From contig CAYWVK010000030.1 of assembly GCA_964461865.1 (NCBI GenBank), positions 1 through 7,163 on the forward strand: DNA of 7,163 bases, in the 5' to 3' direction. Every line of letters begins with the position of its first letter. The first letter of the stretch is position 1. A program made the position numbers and the translations under genes. This document shows positions 1 through 6,555 of this stretch, piece after piece. The notes under the pieces were generated by a model that worked only from the letters and a program-made list of their open reading frames with translations, searched no databases and was not told the origin of the DNA. The DNA is from CAYWVK01 sp964461865. GTDB lineage: Bacteria; Patescibacteriota; Microgenomatia; Levybacterales; UBA12049.

Positions 1-26
1 TTTGGAGCTGTAACTATTTTTGCCAT
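1..26 (-). CDS. Start of an unidentified gene, cut by left edge
   Basis: On the minus strand the TAA stop of the ligase-like gene overlaps an ATG (TAATG, ATG at 26-24). The frame that follows stays open to the edge and reads MAKIVTAP. A GGGAG at 39-35 lies 8 nt before this ATG, the only well-placed Shine-Dalgarno-like sequence in the window, although it also encodes the Trp-Glu codons at the end of the upstream protein. The overlap suggests translational coupling in one operon with the ligase-like gene. The first residues vaguely resemble peptide deformylase N-termini, but eight residues cannot identify a family, and no function is claimed. Confidence 0.45.
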
Positions 27-2290
27 TATTTTTTCTCCCAAGTTGATAATGCTTCTTTTGCTTTTTCGTCATTAGGCGATATTTTATTTAAAATTAATTT
101 CATCTGATCAATTGCTTTTTGGTGATAACCCCTATTAACAACTTGGCTCGATTCATTACTTGCCATTTGTTCATAAAATATACCTAAAGCGTAATACGCA
201 TCGTAGTAATCAGGCTTTAGCTCTATGGTTTTTTCTAATAATTCAACAGCCTTTTTATTGTCTCCTATCTGACCTGAAATTACAGCATAATTATAAATTA
301 TGTTTGCATCGGTTGGTGCAAGCTTAGCTGCTTTTTCAATTGCTTCTAAGGCCATGTTGATATATCTTGGGTCAAGCTGTGAAAGAGTATAATAAACTCT
401 TGTTTTTGTTTTTAGGAAGACTACATTTTTTGGATAAGCTTTAGTTAATTCATCTGTTACTAAACTTGCTTCTTGGGAAAGATCTTGAGCTATTTGAGCA
501 GATTCGCTACTTTCTTGTTGACTGGCAAAAAGTGTTGCTAAAACAGCAGTATTTATGGCATATTCATCTTTATAGGTAGGTTCTCCGGGTCTTTGTTCAA
601 TGGCACTTATTAAAAATGGTCTTGCTTGTTGGTATTCCCTGGCCCTGTTTAAATTCATGCCCATTGCATAACTTCTGTCTGCATTCCAAAAAACAATCAG
701 GATTAGCAAAAGATACAAACCTAAAATTAACGTTATTATTATTGGGATATACTGTCCCATTGAAAGTTTTAGGTTTTCGTTTTTTTCTGTTCTTGCTTTT
801 GGAAAAGAGATTGTCTTTTGTTTATCAATTAAATTAAAAAGTATTAATACAAAACAGGGGATTAAAAAGAGATAAATATTGGTAATTACAACTGAAAAAC
901 CAAAAAAATTAGTAATTAAAATTGCTATAAAAGATAAGGTGAGGCCCATTGCTAAAAATTCTTGATTCTTGTTTTCTTTGTGTAGTTTTTTAATTGTCTT
1001 TACATAGAGAAGAAGAAAAAGAATTATAAAGTAAAGATAGCTTCCAAAACCAAAAATTCCGGTTGTTGCAAGGTAGTTTAAGAATTCGTTATGTGCTTTA
1101 TTATATAAAAAGTTCCATTCGGAAGTTAAATTATGAGCTGAAGGGCGATGATTATAATAGGAGTAGGCAAATGTTTCAACGCCTGAGCCAAAGATAGGAT
1201 TGCTCTTCCAAATATTTAAAGCTCCTTCCCAGACAATAAATCTTATTTTACTCGAGTCTGTTCCGCCCATTTCTCCGGCAAATGGAGCAGGCGTTGGTTC
1301 AACCGTTTTACTCTCGGTTTTTTCTGTTGTTTTTTCGTTTGTACTTGAGATTAAAGAGGGAAGGGTATATTTTTGAAATTTAGCAAAAGGAATTGTAGTT
1401 ATAAACGTTAATACTATAAATAGTATAAGAAGACATACGGGTATAAGTTTTATAAATTTATTTTTAATTGTTTTTAAGTGATAATTATGGTAAAGATAAA
1501 CTCCTAAAATTGTAATGATTGTAACCCAACCCGCAATTGCACCGGATCTTGAAGATGTATACATTAAGTCTGCATAAAAAAGAATTGTTAAGAATAAATA
1601 AAATACTGCATTTAAAACATCTTTTCTTTTTATGGATATTTTTTTATCTTCAATTTTTGACTTAATAGAGTCGAAAAACATAACGATTGATACAGGAATA
1701 AGAATTGTTAAGTATGCGGCCAGCCAATCGGGTTGGCCAAGACTTGAAAAAATTCTTACCTTTGGCTGAAAATCATTTGTCCAACAAGATACATCAAATG
1801 TTCCTCTAAAAATTAGACAGGTTGGATCATAGCCAAAATGAGAGGGAAGTCCCCATAAAGCAACAATAAGTCCTGAAACAAGACTCCATTTTAAAGCTTT
1901 CTTAACATATTTTATGGATGCTAAATTTGATACAAAAGCGTAATAAAGAAAAATATAGGCAATAATTGAATAAAGTCCACCGTTAAATCTTGAATAATAA
2001 CCCCATAAAGAAACGTGTTTATCAATAGAAAATAGTGTAGAAAGAATCATAGAGGCTAAAAACAATAATATGGGGATATCAAGAGGAGTTTTTTGAATTT
2101 TAAATTGTTTCGTAACAATCATTTTTATTATCCAAGCAACAGCAATAATAGTAGTTAAAGCAAATGTCATCCATAATTTATTAAATTCAAAAAGTTCGGA
2201 TGTGTCACCGGTAAAGGAAAGTGGAACAACTAAGAATACGGCGTAGAATACGTATTCAATAGTTTTATTTAAAATATTCTCAAGTTTCAT
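26..2290 (-). CDS. O-antigen ligase/polymerase-like membrane protein with C-terminal TPRs
   Basis: A 754-aa polytopic protein of the Wzy/WaaL (O-antigen ligase) superfamily, whose members transfer or polymerise undecaprenyl-linked glycans at the outer face of the membrane. Hydrophobic segments fill residues 12-300 and continue at about 410-540. Family-like motifs are SSLGQPDWLAAYL (182-194), the TSSRSG arginine motif (245-250), and a large external loop (about 303-405) ending in KAHNEFLNYLATTGIFG (398-414), whose His400 is the likely key residue. The loop contains a Thr/Glu/Pro-rich stretch (316-338). After the last membrane helix come TPR-like helices (about 548-575 and 641-745), for example AVELLEKTIELKPDYYDAYY. 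Fusion to TPRs is known in this superfamily. The acceptor is unknown; if the organism lacks LPS, a surface polysaccharide or glycoprotein is more likely. The ATG at 2290 is preceded by a promoter, with no Shine-Dalgarno sequence. Confidence 0.85.
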   Translation of the reverse strand: MKLENILNKTIEYVFYAVFLVVPLSFTGDTSELFEFNKLWMTFALTTIIAVAWIIKMIVTKQFKIQKTPLDIPILLFLASMILSTLFSIDKHVSLWGYYSRFNGGLYSIIAYIFLYYAFVSNLASIKYVKKALKWSLVSGLIVALWGLPSHFGYDPTCLIFRGTFDVSCWTNDFQPKVRIFSSLGQPDWLAAYLTILIPVSIVMFFDSIKSKIEDKKISIKRKDVLNAVFYLFLTILFYADLMYTSSRSGAIAGWVTIITILGVYLYHNYHLKTIKNKFIKLIPVCLLILFIVLTFITTIPFAKFQKYTLPSLISSTNEKTTEKTESKTVEPTPAPFAGEMGGTDSSKIRFIVWEGALNIWKSNPIFGSGVETFAYSYYNHRPSAHNLTSEWNFLYNKAHNEFLNYLATTGIFGFGSYLYFIILFLLLYVKTIKKLHKENKNQEFLAMGLTLSFIAILITNFFGFSVVITNIYLFLIPCFVLILFNLIDKQKTISFPKARTEKNENLKLSMGQYIPIIITLILGLYLLLILIVFWNADRSYAMGMNLNRAREYQQARPFLISAIEQRPGEPTYKDEYAINTAVLATLFASQQESSESAQIAQDLSQEASLVTDELTKAYPKNVVFLKTKTRVYYTLSQLDPRYINMALEAIEKAAKLAPTDANIIYNYAVISGQIGDNKKAVELLEKTIELKPDYYDAYYALGIFYEQMASNESSQVVNRGYHQKAIDQMKLILNKISPNDEKAKEALSTWEKK

Positions 2291-2301
2291 TGTTGCATTT
2301 T

Positions 2302-2330
2302 ATGTTAGCATATTCAAAAGTCCTGAACAA
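2302..2330 (-). promoter_or_regulatory. Candidate promoter of the ligase-like gene
   Basis: Reading the minus strand, TTGTTC (2330-2325) is followed after 17 nt by TAACAT (2307-2302). The TG of an extended -10 (TGC, 2310-2308) directly precedes the hexamer. The -35 matches the consensus at only 3 of 6 positions, so recognition would rest on the extended -10. The predicted transcription start is near 2295, giving a leader of about 5 nt before the ATG at 2290. It is a visual match and has not been tested. Confidence 0.45.
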
Positions 2331-2343
2331 GATTTAATCCTTA

Positions 2344-2372
2344 TTGGCAAACAGAAGAGCAAATGTTATTAT
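2344..2372 (+). promoter_or_regulatory. Strong candidate sigma-70-type promoter of the mre operon
   Basis: TTGGCA (2344-2349, 5 of 6 to consensus), a 17-nt spacer, then TATTAT (2367-2372, 5 of 6). An extended -10 TG sits at 2364-2365 with one base before the hexamer. Spacing and both boxes are close to ideal, and it lies directly upstream of mreB. With the last -10 base as -7, transcription would start near 2379, only 3 nt before the ATG at 2382. The -35 box is 13 bp from the -35 of the divergent ligase promoter, so one regulator could affect both. Confidence 0.7.
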
Positions 2373-2381
2373 TTAACTATT

Positions 2382-3488
2382 ATGTTTGGAAAGTTTTTTA
2401 GTTTTTTTTCTCATGATATTGGCATTGATTTAGGAACCGCAAATACTCTTGTTTGGGTAAAAGGAAAAGGAATTGCAATAAGAGAGCCATCGGTAGTTGC
2501 AATGCATAAGAAAACTAAAAAAGTAATTGCAATTGGTACTGAAGCAAAAAAAATGCTTGGTAAAACCCCCGATGTTATTGTTACAATTAAACCTCTTCAT
2601 GGTGGGGTAATTGCGGATTTTGACGCAACATCGGCAATGATTTCTAAGTACATACAGCAAGTGCATGAAGTAGGAGGAGCAATTCCGGTTGCTTGGTCTA
2701 AGCCAAAAGTGGTAATTGGTATTCCATCAGCAGTAACAGAAGTTGAAAGAAGGGCTGTTTGGGAAGCAGCGCTAAATGCAGGGGCAAGAGAAGCATTTTT
2801 AATTGAAGAACCAATGGCCGCTGCAGTAGGAGAGGGCGTTTCTGTTTTTGCACCAACAGGAGTAATGGTAGTAGATGTTGGTGGCGGAACCACTGAGATA
2901 GCAATAATTTCTTTGGGTGGAATCGTGGTAAGTAGGTCGCTAAAAATTGCCGGAGAAGAATTAGACAAGGCAATAATTCATTATATCCGCTTAAAGCATG
3001 GGTTATTGCTGGGTGAAAAAACAGCAGAAAACATAAAAATTAAAATTGGTACTGCTTTTGACAAAAAACAGATTAAAAAACCAAAAGAAAAAGAAGAAGA
3101 AAAAAAAGAATTTCAGATTGAAAAAGAAGACAAAATGGCAGTTGCTAGAGGAAGAGATATTGAAACAGGACTTCCAAAAAGCTTAAGAATAACAGAGGTG
3201 GAAATAAGAGAGGCGTTGTCTCCTGTATTATCACAAATTATCGATGGTATATCGGATGTTTTAGAAGAAGCACCACCGGAGTTAACAAGTGATATTTTAG
3301 AGCATGGAATATTATTAACCGGTGGAGGATCTCTTCTTCCCGGGCTAGATCATTTAATTGTTGAGAGAACCCATATTCCGGTTATATTATCGGACGATCC
3401 TCTAACTAGTGTAGTAAGGGGCACAGGAAAAGTTTTGGAAAATAACGAGCTTTTACAAAGAGTAAAAGTAATTGGCGGATTAAAATAG
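2382..3488 (+). CDS. mreB: Rod-shape-determining actin homologue MreB
   Basis: A 368-aa bacterial actin that forms membrane-bound ATP-dependent filaments guiding side-wall peptidoglycan synthesis. The actin-fold motifs are complete: phosphate-1 DIGIDLGTANTLVW (12-25), IEEPMAAAVG (141-150), phosphate-2 VVDVGGGTTEIAI (163-175), the GEKTAENIKIKIG segment (211-223) and adenosine-binding LLTGGGSLLPGLD (311-323). The N-terminus, MFGKFFSFFS, is rich in Phe and could be an amphipathic membrane anchor as in Gram-negative MreB. The protein is about 20 residues longer than E. coli MreB (347 aa) because of a Lys/Glu-rich insertion near 228-252. It is the first gene of the mreBCD-PBP2 operon, and its TAG stop lies 6 nt before mreC. 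The start is fixed by the N-terminal anchor, the distance to the phosphate-1 motif and the promoter just upstream; there is no Shine-Dalgarno sequence. Confidence 0.97.
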   Translation: MFGKFFSFFSHDIGIDLGTANTLVWVKGKGIAIREPSVVAMHKKTKKVIAIGTEAKKMLGKTPDVIVTIKPLHGGVIADFDATSAMISKYIQQVHEVGGAIPVAWSKPKVVIGIPSAVTEVERRAVWEAALNAGAREAFLIEEPMAAAVGEGVSVFAPTGVMVVDVGGGTTEIAIISLGGIVVSRSLKIAGEELDKAIIHYIRLKHGLLLGEKTAENIKIKIGTAFDKKQIKKPKEKEEEKKEFQIEKEDKMAVARGRDIETGLPKSLRITEVEIREALSPVLSQIIDGISDVLEEAPPELTSDILEHGILLTGGGSLLPGLDHLIVERTHIPVILSDDPLTSVVRGTGKVLENNELLQRVKVIGGLK

Positions 3489-3494
3489 CTTCTT

Positions 3495-4283
3495 ATGTTA
3501 AAAAAAAGAACAATGGTGAGTACATTCCTGGTTGTTTTTGTTCTTTCTATACTATTATTAATATTATCGAATTTTAATGTATTAAATGTGCCTACGTCTT
3601 TTTTATCTAAAATTACCACTCCTTTTCAAAAAAGTATTTATAGCACCTTTGGATTAGTCTTAAGACAGGGAAACAGTAATAAACTACAAGAAGAAAATGT
3701 TATGCTTTATAAAAAAATTGTTGATCAGGAAAAGCTTAAAGAGGATAATCTTGCATTAAGGGATCAGTTTCAAATAACAAATCCTAGCTCCATAAAGCTT
3801 TTGCCGTCCAGGATAATAAGCTTTCCAGGTTTTATTCCAAATGTTTCAATGCCGGAAACGCTGATTCTTGATAAAGGAGAAGCAGACGGTGTAAAAATAG
3901 GTCAAGTTGTTGTTTTTAAGGATAATTTAGTTGGGAAAGTATCTAATGTTTTAGCAAATAAATCTTTAGTAAATTTAATCACAAATCCAAGCCAAAATTT
4001 CACAGCAAGGGTTTTGAGTTCAAATGCTTCAGGCATTATTAAAGGACTTGGTGCAGGTGAGATGATTTTAGATAATGTTTTGCTTTCAGATGCTCTTAAA
4101 GCAGGGGATATTATTCTTACAAAAGGAGACTTAACAATTAATGGTGTAAATTTTCCATCAGACTTAATTATTGGTAAAATTACAGCAGTTAATAAAGATC
4201 CAAGCGCACTTTTTCAAACCGCTGGAGTAGAAAGTCTTATTGATTTTTCCAATCTTACGATGGTTTTTGTTTATTTAGAATAA
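3495..4283 (+). CDS. mreC: Rod-shape-determining protein MreC
   Basis: A 262-aa bitopic membrane protein that links MreB and MreD to the extracytoplasmic part of the elongasome and activates PBP2. A short basic N-terminus is followed by one transmembrane helix (about 8-27), a likely coiled coil (about 60-93, NKLQEENVMLYKKI onward) and the double beta-domain typical of MreC. Family signatures are ILDKGEADGVKIGQVVV (124-140), AGDIILTKG (203-211), FPSDLIIGKI (220-229) and the terminal FSNLTMVFV segment. Length is normal for the family. It lies between mreB (6-nt gap) and mreD (2-nt gap). There is no Shine-Dalgarno sequence before the ATG. An in-frame ATG at codon 7 (3513) is an alternative start, but codon 1 keeps the basic flank of the membrane helix. 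Confidence 0.95.
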   Translation: MLKKRTMVSTFLVVFVLSILLLILSNFNVLNVPTSFLSKITTPFQKSIYSTFGLVLRQGNSNKLQEENVMLYKKIVDQEKLKEDNLALRDQFQITNPSSIKLLPSRIISFPGFIPNVSMPETLILDKGEADGVKIGQVVVFKDNLVGKVSNVLANKSLVNLITNPSQNFTARVLSSNASGIIKGLGAGEMILDNVLLSDALKAGDIILTKGDLTINGVNFPSDLIIGKITAVNKDPSALFQTAGVESLIDFSNLTMVFVYLE

Positions 4284-4285
4284 TA

Positions 4286-4714
4286 ATGAAACAATGGATT
4301 CTTTGGTTAATTTTAGCTTTTGCCTTTTTTCTTGAAGGAACAATTACAACACTTCCTTTAGTTTTAATGGCGTTTTTGGTATTAATGGTTTTTTTAAAAA
4401 GCAAGCTTTTATTTTGGGTAGCGTTATTTATAGGTTTTTTGTTAGATGTTTTTCTTTTAAGATCCTTTGGGATAACCTCTCTTGTGTTAATTATTTTTCT
4501 TTTTATAATATACCTTTATGAGGGAAAATTTGAAATATCCACCAATTATTTTGTTTTATTTTTTTCTTTTATGGGAAGTTTAGCCTATCTTTTTGTGTTA
4601 GGAGTAGAAAATGCCATCTTGCAAGCAGTTTTTTTATCTTTATTAACATTAATAATTGTAAGGTTATTAATGCGCTCGGAAATAAAAAAGCCTAAATATA
4701 AGCTTTTAAAATAA
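4286..4714 (+). CDS. mreD: Rod-shape-determining membrane protein MreD
   Basis: A 142-aa, very hydrophobic protein with about five to six membrane segments (roughly 3-17, 22-37, 41-58, 62-77, 86-105 and 107-128) and a basic cytoplasmic tail, KKPKYKLLK. MreD is the poorly conserved integral-membrane member of the elongasome. The GFLLDVFLLRSFGITSL stretch (50-66) fits the family pattern of an Asp in a membrane helix followed by a conserved FG. Sequence alone would be suggestive; the position between mreC and PBP2 makes the call firm. The start follows the mreC stop as TAATAATG, with no Shine-Dalgarno sequence, so translation is probably coupled. Length is at the short end of the family's usual range. 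Confidence 0.88.
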   Translation: MKQWILWLILAFAFFLEGTITTLPLVLMAFLVLMVFLKSKLLFWVALFIGFLLDVFLLRSFGITSLVLIIFLFIIYLYEGKFEISTNYFVLFFSFMGSLAYLFVLGVENAILQAVFLSLLTLIIVRLLMRSEIKKPKYKLLK

Positions 4715-4715
4715 T

Positions 4716-6491
4716 ATGGTAAAAACAGGATTTGCTTTTGAGGAATATGCTTTTTTGGATAAAAGTAATAAAAGACCAAAAGATTATAGTTTTTCAAACC
4801 AATCTTTTAGAAAATATTTTCCAATACTATTATTAGTTACAGTTAGTGTTTTTCTTTTGTTAAGGGTATTTTATCTTCAGGTCATAAGAGGAGCATATTA
4901 TCGCTACCTTTCGGATAACAACAGAATTAAAACAGTTACAATTCATGCGCCAAGAGGAATAATTTTTGATAGAAATAATACTCCTTTGGTTTTTAATGTC
5001 CCTGGTTTTAGAAGAGTTGTAGGCGATAAAACAGAGCTTTTAGATAATAATAAGGCATTGGAATTAATTGCAAAGGGAGAAAAAAATTTAGAGATAGATA
5101 CATTAAGAAATTATCCATATAAAGAAGTTTCGTCTCATGCTTTAGGTTTTATCGGTCAAATATCAAAAGAGGAATTAAGTAGCAAAAACTATCTGGATTA
5201 TAACTTAGGAGATTTTGTAGGAAAAACGGGCATAGAGAATCAGTACGAAAAAATTCTTAAGGGTAATGATGGGCAACAGTTGTTTGAAGTGGATAGCTTT
5301 GGAGAGGAAATTAGAAAACTCGGACAAACAGATCCTATTCCCGGACAAAACATTAAACTAACAATAGATATAGAGCTTCAAAAAGCAGCGTTTGAGTCTT
5401 TAGAGAATATTAAAAAAGGAGTAGTGATTGTTTCAAATAGTAAAGGTGAAATATTGGCAATTGTTTCAAAGCCTTCATTTGATCCTAATCTTTTTACCAT
5501 GGGTCAAGGATATAAAGCATCTTCTACTTCAGCTAACGCTATGGATATTCTTACGGATACTAAAAATCAGCCTCTTTTAAATAGGGCAATTTCAGGGACT
5601 TATCCTCCGGGATCAACCTTTAAGTTAATTGTTGCCGCTGCAGGACTTGAGGATAAAATAATCGATGAGAATTTTGAAGTAGAAGATACAGGTATACTTA
5701 GGGTTGGTGCTTTTTCTTTTGCCAATTGGTATTACACAAATTATGGAGGAAAGGACGGTCAAGTAAATGTTGTTAAAGGGATAAAACGGTCAAATGATAT
5801 TTTTTTCTACAAACTGGCGGAAAAAATAGGAGTTGAAAAAATTTCTAACTGGGCTAAAAAATTTGGTTTAGGAGAGATATTAGGGATTAATCTTCCGGGA
5901 GAAGAAAAAGGAACAGTTTCGTCTCCTAAATGGAAAGAAGATGTTATTAAAGAACAATGGTATTTAGGAGATACATATAATCTGGGTATTGGTCAGGGGT
6001 ATTTATTAACTACTCCTCTTCAAGTTAATGCATGGACACAAGTTTTTGCTAATGGAGGAAGCTTATATCAACAGCGAGTGTTATATGATGAAAAACAAAC
6101 AATAAAAGAAAAAGAATTATTAAGTGAGGATACAATCCGTTTAATTCGAAAAGGTATGATTGAAAGTTGTAGTCCCGGAGGAGTTGCTTGGCCTTTATTT
6201 AATTTTAAAGTTGAAAATAAAAAATTAAAAATAGATGGAAAGAATTTCTTAGAAATTCCCATATCATCCGGATCAGCTGACATGAGAGAAATTTCTATTG
6301 CTTGTAAAACAGGAACTGCCGAACAAGGAGGAGAAGAAGCTCTTCCTCATGCATGGATAACTCTTTTTGCACCTGCCTACAATCCCGAAGTTATCGTTAC
6401 TGTTTTAGCAGAGGAAAGCGGAGAGGGCTCAAGTGTTGCCGGTCCAATTGCAAAAAAGATTCTTGAAAAATATTTTAGTGGAGAAAAATAA
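4716..6491 (+). CDS. mrdA: Penicillin-binding protein 2, class B transpeptidase
   Basis: A 591-aa monofunctional D,D-transpeptidase that crosslinks peptidoglycan during elongation. A cytoplasmic tail of about 33 residues precedes one membrane helix (34-55). The pedestal region follows, with APRGIIFDRNNTPL (78-91) and VGKTGIENQYEKILKG (168-183), and then the transpeptidase domain from about 210. The catalytic motifs are all present: S300-T-F-K303 in PPGSTFK, S359-N-D361 (the SxD form seen in PBP2 proteins rather than SxN) and K531-T-G-T534 in CKTGTAEQ. About 25-30 residues between AWPLFNF and the KTG motif form an unusually long insertion. E. coli PBP2 is 633 aa. The gene begins 1 nt after mreD (TAATATG), without a Shine-Dalgarno sequence, and closes the mre operon. 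FtsI is the main alternative, but the mreBCD context and SxD motif favour PBP2. Confidence 0.94.
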   Translation: MVKTGFAFEEYAFLDKSNKRPKDYSFSNQSFRKYFPILLLVTVSVFLLLRVFYLQVIRGAYYRYLSDNNRIKTVTIHAPRGIIFDRNNTPLVFNVPGFRRVVGDKTELLDNNKALELIAKGEKNLEIDTLRNYPYKEVSSHALGFIGQISKEELSSKNYLDYNLGDFVGKTGIENQYEKILKGNDGQQLFEVDSFGEEIRKLGQTDPIPGQNIKLTIDIELQKAAFESLENIKKGVVIVSNSKGEILAIVSKPSFDPNLFTMGQGYKASSTSANAMDILTDTKNQPLLNRAISGTYPPGSTFKLIVAAAGLEDKIIDENFEVEDTGILRVGAFSFANWYYTNYGGKDGQVNVVKGIKRSNDIFFYKLAEKIGVEKISNWAKKFGLGEILGINLPGEEKGTVSSPKWKEDVIKEQWYLGDTYNLGIGQGYLLTTPLQVNAWTQVFANGGSLYQQRVLYDEKQTIKEKELLSEDTIRLIRKGMIESCSPGGVAWPLFNFKVENKKLKIDGKNFLEIPISSGSADMREISIACKTGTAEQGGEEALPHAWITLFAPAYNPEVIVTVLAEESGEGSSVAGPIAKKILEKYFSGEK

Positions 6492-6509
6492 TTTCTTTTT
6501 TTGAAATTA
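6489..6509. repeat. Perfect 7-bp inverted repeat at the operon end; weak terminator candidate
   Basis: TAATTTC (6489-6495) and GAAATTA (6503-6509) pair perfectly around a loop of seven T. The left arm includes the stop codon of the PBP2 gene. The stem holds only one G-C pair and is not followed by a T-run on the plus strand, so it is a poor intrinsic terminator in the operon direction. Read on the minus strand it is followed by TTTTTCTCC, which looks more terminator-like. It could be chance in AT-rich DNA. Confidence 0.3.
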
Positions 6510-6513
6510 CTGC

Positions 6514-6544
6514 TTGACAATTAACCCATACTATAAAATAGAAT
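6514..6544 (+). promoter_or_regulatory. Candidate topA promoter
   Basis: A full-consensus -35, TTGACA (6514-6519), stands alone in the gap before topA. The -10 assignment is uncertain. TAGAAT (6539-6544) matches 5 of 6 but with a long 19-nt spacer. TATAAA (6532-6537) and TAAAAT (6534-6539) sit at 12 and 14 nt, which is too close. With TAGAAT, transcription would start near 6551, about 5 nt before the ATG. The presence of a promoter suggests topA is not solely dependent on mre operon read-through. Confidence 0.5.
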
Positions 6545-6555
6545 GATCTAATATT

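Noticed and set aside
616..837. 73-codon open frame on the plus strand, antisense to the ligase-like gene
   Set aside because: It lies wholly inside a well-supported gene, and its translation resembles no family. It is an antisense shadow.
2301..2312. Small palindrome TATG-TTAG-CATA in the divergent promoter region, possible operator
   Set aside because: The arms are only 4 bp in very AT-rich DNA and overlap the ligase -10, so chance is a sufficient explanation.
2430..2973. Three overlapping minus-strand frames of 78-123 codons inside mreB
   Set aside because: Their composition (Leu/Pro-rich or Cys/Asn-rich) is that expected from the reverse complement of MreB codons, and mreB itself is unambiguous.
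3350..3619. 89-codon minus-strand frame spanning the mreB-mreC junction
   Set aside because: It overlaps the conserved ends of two real genes and has no start signals.
4585..4797. 70-codon minus-strand frame across the mreD-PBP2 junction
   Set aside because: It is antisense to mreD and the PBP2 gene, with no recognisable protein character.
5790..5800. Apparent loss of the SxN catalytic motif in PBP2 (SND instead)
   Set aside because: The SxD form is normal in the PBP2/MrdA family, so this is not a defect.
6068..6283. 71-codon minus-strand frame inside the PBP2 gene
   Set aside because: It is a shadow of the transpeptidase domain coding sequence.
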